Shown here one piece after another: positions 1 to 11,400 of a stretch of DNA of 64,000 bases; the first letter of the stretch is position 1; each line of letters starts with the position of its first letter. The notes beneath the pieces are model-generated. The model made no database searches, had not been told where the DNA came from, and saw only the letters and a list, made by a program, of their open reading frames with translations. The position numbers were made by a program, and so were the translations under genes. This DNA comes from Klebsormidium nitens (Eukaryota; Streptophyta; Klebsormidiophyceae; Klebsormidiales; Klebsormidiaceae). The stretch is from positions 248,001 to 312,000 of the forward strand of contig DF236981.1 of assembly GCA_000708835.1 (NCBI GenBank). The letters run 5' to 3'.

Positions 1-1095
1 CCAGTTCAAATTCGACGTTCTTGTGAGTGAAGCGTTGCTAGTTCTACCAGGCCCTGCTGCTTGGCAAGATCTAAAATTTTCAATCACGAAACAAGCCGCC
101 AGGGCATGCGTCAGCAGTTTGCGAAAAGCGGTGCTGATATTGGTGCTGGCATTCTTTGGCGTTTGAAGATTCGACTTACTTACGAACCTGTACATTGTTT
201 TTCCAAAATTTCGAACTTAAGAGTGCAAATGCAGCAGACTGTAAACCCGGTTGATCTGTGACTCATAATTGTCACTGCGCCAATTGAACAGAATATGTGT
301 ATACGCAGATACATGCAGATTGAAGTGAGTCGACGCGGCTATGTGTAGCTAGAATTGTTCTATAATTCTAGCAGCTTATATACCGAAGATCGAAGCTTCT
401 AAAGTCTCCCTTATCCAACGTTTCAATCCATACATTGCCAGTGGCGTAGGACAAGGATGCGCGCCCCGTCGAAAGTTCATTATACACCCATGTTTATGCA
501 CACATGATCATGTGTGCTTGAACACATGATCATGTGTGCTTGAACACATGAACACATGCCAGAATGCGGACTCGAGTTCGCATTCTTCTCTAGCTTACAA
601 TATGCAAGCACAATCAAAACACATCACTATAGATGCGAATTAACCCGGGATCCTTATAGCAATCACGCGCGATCAATGCATATCAATCTCTAGCCATGCA
701 TGCAGTTAACCGTATATATACTAGTTATATTAATTCGCTTGAGCGCGAAGCCTTCATATCTCATGCATCAGAACTACGTATCTCATTGCATCGATAGATA
801 TATAAGTCAGTGATTTTGATCCTGGGATGTGCGAGGCCTCGCGGCACGCGTATTGAGATTGGTACGCGTGGTTCATTCCTCGAGAATTATCCTCTCCAAC
901 ATGCGGATTATTATCTGCAAAGATTCTTGTGCTGACGCGTTACTCTTACTTCTAAGGTGCTGAGAGTATAACAAAAAGTTTTAAGCGCCACGTATCTTCA
1001 CACATTCCAGCGGTCCAAACAAATCCTGACTATAGCCCGACGAGTAGCAACATGCCATTTAACAAACACTTGAGTCCATTTAGGAGTACTTCGGC
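1..1095. other. Intergenic, no gene seen
   Basis: I see no frame with protein-like composition or sensible splice sites on either strand. The stretch is AT-rich around 600-800 and holds a short tandem palindromic repeat near 500, listed separately. It lies downstream of the minus-strand gene ending at 1096 and so probably contains that gene's 3' untranslated region. Confidence 0.5.
501..536. repeat. Two-copy 22-bp repeat of a 14-bp palindrome
   Basis: The perfect palindrome CACATGATCATGTG occurs at 501-514 and again at 523-536, separated by TGCTTGAA. It is followed by further ACACATGA fragments up to about 557. Function unknown; it is a possible protein-binding site or simply a slippage product. 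Confidence 0.6.
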
Positions 1096-4000
1096 CTAAG
1101 CGTGGGCGATCCCGTTTGCTTTTGCCTTGCTCGGGCCTCCCGGACTCCGCGACTCAATTGCTTTTATGAATGCCGTCGAGTCGGCAATCGCCCCGAAGAC
1201 GCCTCCCTGCATCTTGATCATGTTGTGAGCCGCCAAGTGGTTGGCAGGGTCGGTTGCCCCGGTGCAGTCCGTCAATAAAAGGCACTCGTAGCTGCACAGA
1301 AAGGGTGACTCGGTCGGTGAGGTCAAGCTTCTTACGAGGGCATAAGCAGCGTACTACTTTCCTCAGTGTACGCAAGCGTCCATCAAACGAAAACGAAATA
1401 ACAAAGAAACGAGATTCCATGCGCCGAACGAGCCGCCGGAAAAAGGTTGCCGTGAATTCCGATGGGATGGCACGAGTCTGCCTCGTATCTCTGATTGGAT
1501 GGTAAACCTCCAGGTCAGACGCTCACAGAAAGGGCAGTCCTCGCAAGTCGCTTGCAGCAAAACATCAACGAAACGCACGTGATTGATTGCGGTAGAAAGC
1601 AGGGCCGTCAATGCAGAAGATGTTACAAAAGTCATTCATATAGGAAAAAAGGGTTCATCCGCGAAAATTCACAAAGAAACCCAAATGCTGGCCGATATGT
1701 TTAAAAACCTTGACGCTACTTGACGCAATCTTCTGAGACACGGACCTTATACGCCTGATCTGGCCAAAACGCGTCTTTGGCAACGGACGCTTTGCTGCAG
1801 TCCACCGACTTAAGAGTGAACTTCCACGATCCAAGAAGCCGGTGCCTTCTATGGTTAGTTTCGGTAACGGTTCCTAAGACTGATGTGAACGGATCGAAGC
1901 AAAGTCCACTCACCCCCGGTCGTTGGCGTCGCGCATCGTGGTGTGGACGCAGACGTCGGTAGTGATTCCTGCCAGCACGATGTTCTGGATCTTGGCGAGC
2001 CGCATCAGCATGTCCAGATCGGTCGCGTAGAACGAGCCCTGCGGAGGACGCGCCCCTCGTTACGGTTTTGAACAAACGTGCATAGTCAGTTCCTCTGTTG
2101 GATCTCACAACTAGGCTGTGTTTGTTTGCCGCGCCTATTCAGATTTGCAAAGTGGCTACAATTCAAGATCTGGATCTTTTCAATAGTGTACCAGTCTGTG
2201 CGCTCTGTCGACTCGGCAGATTGTCTCCGCAGCGGCGACGTTGAAATGGCTAGATGGCGGTCCTCCGCTTTGACGTTTTTGATTGATTCATTCCAGAGGG
2301 TTACAGAATGTCGAATCGACTGGACTTGAACCTTCAACTTCACGTTGGTCACAAGGTGTCAGTTCACACCAGAGAGGCGTCATCTGGTATTCAGGACTTC
2401 GGCCAACCGCTTCCCGTCCGTGGCTTTCAGCGTTGCATCGACGCCGACTCAAGAGGCAGATGTCACGTTCTTTCTACAACGGGTAACAAAAGCACGCCAA
2501 CTAGATGAAAGCAGAAGCCACCGCCGACCCTCCTCTCAGAAAACCCCACTCACCTTCCCCGGCTTCTCAATGATTGGCTCTCCTTCCAGGGGGTACAGCT
2601 CCGGGATGATGTCCCAGCCGGGCTCCCCCCTGGTAAGGATTCTGCCGCAAGGCCCCTTGGAACCAATCCCCGCTCCGATCTGCTCCGATCGCCAACGCTT
2701 GTTCTGGGGCAGGTCCGCGAGATCCGGCCGGTGGCCCTCCCGGGTGTGGAACACGTGGTACCCGAGTTTGCGACACGCGTCCAGCACCGATTTGATGGGC
2801 TTGATGGGCGCCTGGAGGGGAGATCCGGGCATTAGCAACACATCAAGCAAGCTGGGGGGTATTCATGCGAGGCCGACGTAACCGAGAAACGCAACCAGGG
2901 TGAGGCGCGCTTCCGGGAGTCGATCTGCGTGATCGAACTGAACCTTGTTTAGTGGATACACACAGACCCTAAGGCAACATGCGCACTTTTCGCCGAACGC
3001 CTGAAGGACAGAGCAGATGACTTGGACCTTGCCAAAGCAATGTACATTGAAAAGTCACACCTTGTTAGTGAGTAGGATCTTCGAGACAGCGTCTGAGGCT
3101 CATTGTCAAAGCGATGCAGCTTAACGGGCTTTCAAGGACAGACCTGGGTAAGCGAGAGATCGTAGCCCATCTGATCGACGTAGCCGCCCTTTCCGCAGAA
3201 GTCGACCTGCATGTCGATGATGATGAACACCTGCAAGGAGCGAGGGGGAACATATCAGCAGATGACACGTCAGATCTTGCTCTCTGCGCTGTCGAGGGCT
3301 GTCACAATCCTCTAAAGGCGGCCACTCGTTCCCTGTGAGTGTAATTAGTCAAACTTACAGGACTTCGAGGGTGCTTCTCAAGAAGGAGAGAACGCAGGGC
3401 TCTGTCTGACCAAGAAAACGAACACCGTTGAGAGCATCCTTAGAACGGTCGTTGCAACCGTTGAGACAACGAAGCTTCTGAGGAGGAGACCGATCTGTCT
3501 TGCACGTCTGATGATTAACTCGACAAGGGTGGAATGCGTAAAGATACCCGAAAATGCCTAAAGAAGACGACCAATCTTGCTCTTTGTGTTTCACCATTGT
3601 GATTGACCCCACTGGATCCGATTCCTATCCTTCTACTTGCGCTTTTTCCGAATACAGGTCAACCTCAGCGATTGAAAGCACAGGCATTGTACGTGAACTC
3701 ATAAGCACGGAGGAGGCTGCCACAAGTCTGAAGAAATCTAAACACGAAGGCCGGCCCTTTTTGCTGAGAGCTTTTCCCTTCAGTTGCGACTTAGGGGTAA
3801 AGACTGACCGTATTATCGGGTCGCAGGTCTCCGTTCCAGGGCCACTTGTAAGGCTCTGCGTCCACTTGGAGAGGGGCCGGCAATGGCTTCCCAACCCCTC
3901 CAGCAGTGTATGCCCGCCATCCGCCATATGAGGTGATGTCTTTCTGGCCCTGCAAGAACACGTGGATGTAACAAACCGCTTTAAGATGCAAAGAGCAAGG

Positions 4001-5475
4001 TTCAGCATGGCATCAAGATACATCATATGGTCCTGGCAAACTTTGCAAGTGCCAGAGCTAAGCAGCATTTGAGAAAGGACTCACTGCACGCACCGGCCTG
4101 CAAATAAACTCATGATTGACACCCCAAGGCACTACCCCTTAACAGGCAACGTCTCTCAGGGGCCGCGCTTGGTCTATGGATTCTTCAGGGGCAGTTGAGC
4201 AAAGCATACCTCCGTCAAGAAAGGCTCTGCAAGAACCCCCAAGATCTCGTCCCCGCCAGCTAGCACCACTTTGCCAATGCTGAGGCCAGCAGGCTCCTTT
4301 GTGAGTATGGACACCAACCCCTCCGCAGGGACGTCCCACACCTGGAATGACTTCATCACTTTAGGGCTGAGCACCGGCGTGCTGGTAGCTGGGCCATTAA
4401 TAGCGCAACCAGAAGCATGCTCTTTCTCCTGCATTAGTTTTGCTGGTGTGTGAGTTAGCAGGACCTTTTATGATCAAGTACTGCAGCATTGAATTACTGC
4501 GGGCTGCCAAAAGGACTATCGAGGAGCTAAGTTGTAGAGCGCTCTGAACAACTGGAGTCAGAAAACATTCTTCATTGCTTGTCCGAGCCCAAACAACCTA
4601 CAGCACAGCAGCCCTTTGCTACACTGGGTACGAAACAGCATGTTTCTTTTTCTCATCGGAAGCGATATCCACAATTTCTGAGGGAGAGACAACAGAAGAG
4701 ACAGCATACCTTACCTCCAAAGCAACTGAAGCTCCAGACTCATCTTTGCCAACTCTAACCATTCCTGGATGCTTGTCATTGATCGAGAAGATGCGGTACT
4801 GGGGAGCAGTGCTGTCTTCCCTGAAGGAGAAATATGCGGACTAACTGTGAGATGTGCCTTATCGATCAAGCATGGCAGTACCTGTGAGAAGATGTATCAA
4901 ACACACAAGCCAGCTGTTCAACCCTGCAATTGCTGCTGACTTGGCAATTGGTAATGTGACAATGATCAAAGTTAAGCTTCAGTCACAAAGCATCTTTGTG
5001 ATGCTGGGAAAGAAACTTTTGAACACTCGCAGGTTAGGCGGGCCGCTGACCTGAATATCCATGTCATTCGTCATGGAGTCATGCAAGAAAACTTGGTTCA
5101 AAGGAACTGTCCTTCACAGCTTGGAGGTGTAATGCATAGTTACCCTGTTACCAGAACTGCTGAGAAAGATAAGAGGGCAAGAGATGTAATAAAGCAGAGA
5201 AAAATAGACTCCAATCTAGGCGGCTGATCCTGAGAAGCTCTGCAGACAGTAGATGGCTGAGGCTCAATCTGTTTCTCTACAAGCTGGCAAATGACCTTTC
5301 TGGCATCAAAAGAGACCATTGCACAATCATCTTTTGTGATATTGGAGTCCCACTGATGAATCAAGGAGGAGAATCTGTGAACTTACCGCACAAATTGTGC
5401 TTTGGCAGCTACCATGTTTGGATTCAATTCTAGCCCCCTCATAAGGGTGCCATTGACAGCCAAGAGAACGCTCAT
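1096..5475 (-). CDS. Allophanate-hydrolase C-terminal-like domain fused to isochorismatase-family cysteine hydrolase
   Basis: Eight exons join in phase into 406 codons plus stop: 5475-5387, 4820-4715, 4428-4210, 3949-3809, 3230-3144, 2811-2554, 2038-1914, 1291-1096. Residues 1 to about 155 match the small domain that follows the amidase in allophanate hydrolase (AtzF/DUR1,2): [16 protein letters not shown] near the start, then [25 protein letters not shown] and [10 protein letters not shown]. Residues about 174-400 are an isochorismatase fold close to the RutB / biuret-hydrolase group: [59 protein letters not shown] and TTDVCVHTT. The catalytic triad is intact: Asp191, Lys297, Cys330. The initiator at 5475 is the first ATG of the open frame and starts right before the conserved domain; further 5' exons cannot be excluded. 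The probable activity is hydrolysis of a ureido, biuret-like or carbamoyl amide. The substrate is inference. Confidence 0.88.
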
Positions 5476-8417
5476 CTTGCCAGGCTCCTTGCGGTGGAGA
5501 AGTAAGTATTGACCTGGGCAGGGAAAGGAAGTGCTTTCGTGAGTCGTCTGTACTCCTAAATGTAGGGTTGGCGTCATTGTGTGTCACGGGTAGGAGCTTT
5601 TAAGAGATATCTGTTGCGGGGCCAATGAGAGTCACCGATCTTTGCATGCTTCCCTTCCCGCCCTCCAAAGCACACATTCTGCAGAGTCCATAACAGGCAA
5701 TGCAGGCCAGCATTGCTGGCATAGGCTCTGAGTAACACTGTTTTTCATTTGAGTTACATTAAGATTGAGAATTAGCAGTCATTCACCATAATCTAGCAGT
5801 CAATCAGCAGCATCCGACTCCTACCAAGACACGTGAGTTTCATGTTTGACTCCAGCAGTTCAAAAGATCTGGACTTGAAAGCTCTTGAACTAATCAAAGC
5901 CCATCTGACTGGAGACCAAAGGCAGTGTGTGAAGGTGGCTTACTGACTAGTGAGTTAGGCGTGTTGACTTATGAATTTAGTCTCTCGTTCAAGCCTGAAG
6001 TCAGCAAATCCCAAAGAGAAGCATTGACTCTGTCCAGTTCCTGACTTTTGGGGAGGTCAGCAGCATTGAAAACCTTGCAAGGCACCATAAATTCAGCTTG
6101 TGGCAGCTCTCAATGCCCAAACAAATGCTGATGCCTTCAGTTGCTGCTCCATCTTGGCCAGCAGCGTGGCAGATGACCCGAGGAGCATTGCTTGCACATT
6201 ACACCCAGAGCACTAGTACAAGCGAAGGTTTGTCAGAAATGAATACATATCTACGCCTGCATTCTATTCACCAGCTTACCTGGCTCCAAGATTGTTGGTC
6301 ACACTTTATGCCTCACAAAATACGATCTGCAGCATTGAGGCCAAGAATTGTAGTGCTCTGTGAGCTTGACCAGACAAGCCACGCCTGAGCTTTGCCCCTG
6401 TTGCAGTCAGAAGAACAGATCTCTGACTTGGCTTGCAAGCGCAAGAACTCTTTTGGATTCTAATTTCTACTGTCGTTACAACGGAATACTAATAGCTTCT
6501 AGTACAGTGCCTTGCGAGAAAGACCTGTGTAGTGTGCACCATGAGATTGTACCTAAATTCCTGCACCATGCTTCGGCCTTGCAAGTTGCAGCTTCCGCTC
6601 CACAAAGCTGAGTCGATTTTGCCATTGGGCAGGCCTGTGTAAAGCTCCCTTTGAGTAATCATTCCGGGATCCGGTGTCATGATTCCGGCCTTCGAGTAAT
6701 CATTTCAGTTTTTGCAGATAATGTCGCGTCATGATGACGAGTTCAACCACCATGAGGTCCACGTGCACCATGTGGCACATAGGAGTTCTATGGGCTCGAG
6801 TCCATCAGGTTCCGGAGTCCATCAGTGCAGCGAGCGCGAGCGACTTGACTCGGATCGGACGGTTTTTTTGAACGTTGCTTCCAATCTATGCAACTTGCTA
6901 AAGTGCAGCAGTAGCTGAGGGACGTATGCATGCTGCGTGTCCTTTTTGAGTTTTGACTCACTGGCCTCACTGCAGAACAGAGGTGAAGAGGAAATTGTGT
7001 GGCAGCATTCGTAGCCACATACTCATTGGTCACGATATTTTATATGCAGCGGTCGACAAATGAGAAAATGACGCTTCTCAGCTTCCTAGAAATTTCAATT
7101 GACGTCTGGACTGGATACCTCGCCGCACAACACCATGCTGTAGGATGCTTGCAATCCAAATTTTTCAGCACATGGCTCGAACATTTGTGCCGGTCCTTCA
7201 ATCATTCGTTGCAAATCTTCGAGCTTTCGGAAAGGCAAGGAAAAAAGCTGATCTATGTCTCGCTCGCAGCTCCTGATCAGCTTAACCACTGACGTTGAGG
7301 CGGCTGCTTTCTACTGTAGAAGAGTCATTGTAGAGATAGCCTTATTGCAAGATGCACTAAAATTAATCATGCATGCACTTTCTCGCAAGAACATGCCGAC
7401 GGTAGGACCCGGTCAAGATACTGAGATAGTTGATGAGAGTCGGAGGGGTTACAATGTTGGCGCTTGCGCATGTTTCTGCATGAATGTCAGCTTGTCCTTT
7501 TTACCCAATCCGGATCACTATGGTTTGCTGACTATTGTGAGAAAAACGTACATCGATCAATTATCCACCGAGACTCATGCTGCACCTCGGAGTTATTCAT
7601 CCGTTGTATTCTGATACCCGCCAGGTCGGACAGCAACTCAAAGCCGGTGGCTCAATTGACGTGGCTTAGGGTTTCATGCAAAAGATTCATCACAGAAGGA
7701 CCCAACATGTTTAACGTATGCCGATGTCGCATGTGCTGTTTATGCAAAACATCTGAAAGGCCAGTCAGCCTGACTTACACCTTAGTTGACGTTGCCATGG
7801 CCAATGTCCAGCAAAACGGACAAATTCGACGCCACCCTGGAGGGTTGCTTGGCTTAACAATTTGCATCCATATGGAACGCTTCGAAGTACTTGCGAAGCA
7901 ATTCAATTGTTAAATACTGTTAAAGCGGGGAATGTTCGACTTGTCATAGTACCATAGGTAGCAAGCCTGTCTTTGCCTACCATGTTTTCTCTTGAAGCCA
8001 AGGACTGGATGGCTTGCACGTTCTACTTATTATCTACTTACATAAGCTTCGCATACTTCAACCTCCTAACGTTCAATATACAGTCGCGCTCAGACTGACC
8101 TGTGAGTCGACGCCTTAGATAAATACCTCAGAAGTTCTTGCGTGACTTACAGGTTCGTTGTGTAGGAGAGGCTGAAGGAGTAACCACTGCGCGCGACTCG
8201 CTTCGCGCCTTGTCTCCCGATAAGGACAAGCGAAACCAAGCAAGTGACGGCTATTTCACCTGCCTAGCATGCAACACGGGGACTTTCCAAAGAGTTCTGC
8301 ACATCGACCCTTGTACCAGCGCCCCCCCGACCATATTTGTACACCAGATCCCCCTTCTTTTTACTTAACCGAGCTAGTAGTCGAGGCGCATTCCTCTTGG
8401 GTCAATCGTCTCCGGCT
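5476..8417. other. Intergenic between hydrolase and permease genes
   Basis: About 2.9 kb lies between the start of the fusion hydrolase and the stop of the purine permease, both on the minus strand. No frame resembles a known family. It should contain the promoter and 5' untranslated region of the hydrolase and the 3' end of the permease. A minus-strand segment around 6090-6190 has a clean amphipathic frame but neither splice context nor homology that I recognise. Confidence 0.4.
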
Positions 8418-11400
8418 TCAGACCTTCGGAGGAGGGGACGGGGGCTGCTTGGCGACATCGGACTCGGTGGTCGGCAGGGTGTCGTCGCCCATTTCCATCT
8501 TCATGGACCGCGATGCCTGCACGTGCAGGTAGTTGGTGGCCCAGCTGCCGCCTGCAAAGATCATCAAAGTAGAGCCAGGTCAGGATAAGAGTGTCATGAG
8601 GAACCGCACCAAGTCTTCACCGATCGTTGTCCGGACAGATATGGGCCCGCAGATATGGGCCCGCAGTAAGGATCACACATGAGAACGGGTGAAACGTGCC
8701 TTGACAGATACAAAGCACAAGCTATTCAAATTATTGCCCGGGTTGCCAGTCTATAAACAGTTCCCAAGTTGCAAACCTTTGAAGCGAGAGCCGTCGCAAT
8801 AAGCCCGAGGCATTCACGCAGCTTCAGAAAGTTCCGCACCACAATGGAAAGTACAGGACAGAGCCACAGAAACAAGGGGCTCACCAGGCCACGTCTTCTG
8901 CCACGGGTGCAGCTGGAACGTCACCAACTTGATGATGATCCAAGCGCCAAACCCGGCGATGGCACCATACGCGATGTTGGACGTGAACGGCTGGACGATG
9001 ATGGTGAGGAAGGCGGGGATGGCCTCCGTCAGATCCTTCCACTCAATCTCTGCGAGACGAAAGCGTTCGAGAGGTTCAGGTCTGCCGCGAGGCTCTGCGG
9101 ATCACATGACGTCAGCAGCCAAACTCGAGCGCAGACAGGCCGTGTTTGAGCAACGAGATGCACATGCGCTACTTGTACGAGTTCAATAGAAGGCTTCGAA
9201 TGTGCTTGGTGACCATTTATATTCCAACCAAGCGGGCAGCATGGCCCCTGCGATTGACCGTGGAATCGACAATCCGGAACACGAGCAATACCTGGTTGTC
9301 AGATCAGACCTCAGTTGCAAGAGCAGACCAGACGACCAAGGTAGTCAGCGGATCAATCAAATCAATCAATAGCAACAGTATCAGCGGACCTCGCCCTTCT
9401 CGGTCTTGGCAAGATCAAAGAAGCCCACTTATTGCCAAAAACAGAATCGCAATGATTCGCGGCTCACCAATGATCGACTCGTTGAAGATGAGCACGCCGA
9501 TCAGCACCAGGATGGGGCCCGTCGCGATGTTCGGGATCGCCGTGAAGATGGGCGACAGGAAGCACATGAGGAAGAAGAGCACGGAGCAGAAGCACGCGCA
9601 GAGGCCCGTGCGGCCGCCTTCCTTGACGGCGGCCGCGGACTCGACGTATGTCGTCAGGCATGACGTCCCCAGGATGCCGCCCATGACGGTGCCGAGGCCG
9701 TCCGCCAGGAAACCCTTGTTGGAGTTGGGGATGTCGCCGTTCTCGTCGATGATGTCCATCATGGTGCCCATGGAGTAGAAGGTGATGCACGCGCCGATGA
9801 AGTCGAGGTACAGGAACGTGACGAAGGCTGCGAGGGGGCGGAAGAACTACCGTCGTTAGTCAAACCTGGTTAGCGACTGAACAGTTGCCCTTCTATCCAC
9901 AAAACGTGGTTCGTGTCTGGTTGATCGCCCGCAACAGAGCGTGGTTGAGAGGTAAAACCGCCTGGGAGGGGCCGGCAGAAGATGCCATCAAGAGGCTGCT
10001 CGGAAAGACGGGCAGCACGGGGCCGCGAATCTTAGTGGACTGCAGAGAGATAAGCTGAATTGAGGTTATCGGAAGTTGTGAAGGAAAGCAAGCAACCTCC
10101 TAACGTGTGCCTCCCTAAGTTCGTAGAAACCGAGATGCAGCATGGGAAGGAAGATGCACTTTGTTCTGAACAAAAGGATCAAGGACTGTGAAAGTACGGC
10201 TTAAGTCCGTGGGGTTCCGAGAAACTATAAAAGCGAGGAATACGACTAGGGGCGTAGGAAGCAGCGCCAGTGAAGGACCAGAGGAGGCCCGCTGCGAGTT
10301 ACAAGCACGGATTGTACAAAGTTCGGATTCAACAGGTTGTGAGGTAACCTAGTGATGGTGAGAATACTCTTTAGAGAGATAGTCGGGCCGAACTATCACT
10401 TGACGATAGAGACGGGTTTGGAACGTGACTAAGGCCACTGGGAAAGCACGGGGGAAGGTATTGCACAAACGAACGTGCGATGGGGCGCCGAAATGGCGAA
10501 CAACACGGCTTGAGAAGAATCGTTTAACTGGAGTCAATGGCTCTCAATACAGATGATGGTCAGCTGCTCCATAGCAGTGGTACTGTTTGATTCGATGGCA
10601 GCCAAACAGTGGTGCACGCTTCCAGGTTTTCCAACTCTTTTGTCGAATTTCGAGGTTTTGTAGTTGCGGCTTAGATTATTCCCAGTCCCGCCCTGCACGG
10701 TTTAGGTTCTGTAACATTGCGGGTGACTGAGCGCCTCACCAGAGATCAGCTTCCCGGAGTCGCTTCCCCACGCGAAGCTGATGTTGCCAGCAGTCTCCTG
10801 GAAGGTCGGCGCATCAACTGCCTTCTGGGGGGCTGTGTCCGTCCACTTAATCCAGCTGATGAAAGTGGTAAAGAGGATACCTGCATGAGTTCAAAGTTAA
10901 CATGGTGAGCACTCGGTTTCTTTTGCCGCTCGGTCTCTTGTTTCAACCAAAATCCCCACAATCTGTGAGATAGGGTTGTTGTGTTAGAGCAAGAGCCTCG
11001 TGAAGAACTACTTTTATTGCCATCCTGAAAAGAAGCCTATTGACTCCGTTCTTATGCATGGGCTACATCCAATCGGAAGGATGCGAGTTTTAAACGCCTA
11101 CCGTTCAGAAGTATGAGAAACAAGAAGCAAGAGTATCATCATGTGTGACGTAGGCTAGGAGCTTGAATGTTACGGCAGGACGAATGTCCTTTTCAGCAGA
11201 AGTTATCACAGTGGAGTAACAAACACTACACTGAGAAGTGAGCGGGATCTTAGAAGCGTACCTATGAGGAGGGAACCGTTGAGGTGGTAGACTGTGAGGA
11301 TAGCGGTCAGGGTCAGCCCCGCCATAGAGAGCCAGGGGCAGGTGGGGCCGTTGCTGGGGTCGTTGTAGCAGCGATTGAATTGCTTATTGAGCTGGACCAG

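Noticed and set aside
6090-6190. Minus-strand amphipathic segment upstream of the fusion hydrolase
   Set aside because: Considered as a remnant or missing exon of an allophanate hydrolase amidase domain, but no amidase-signature motif (Ser-rich GGSSGGS-type) is visible.
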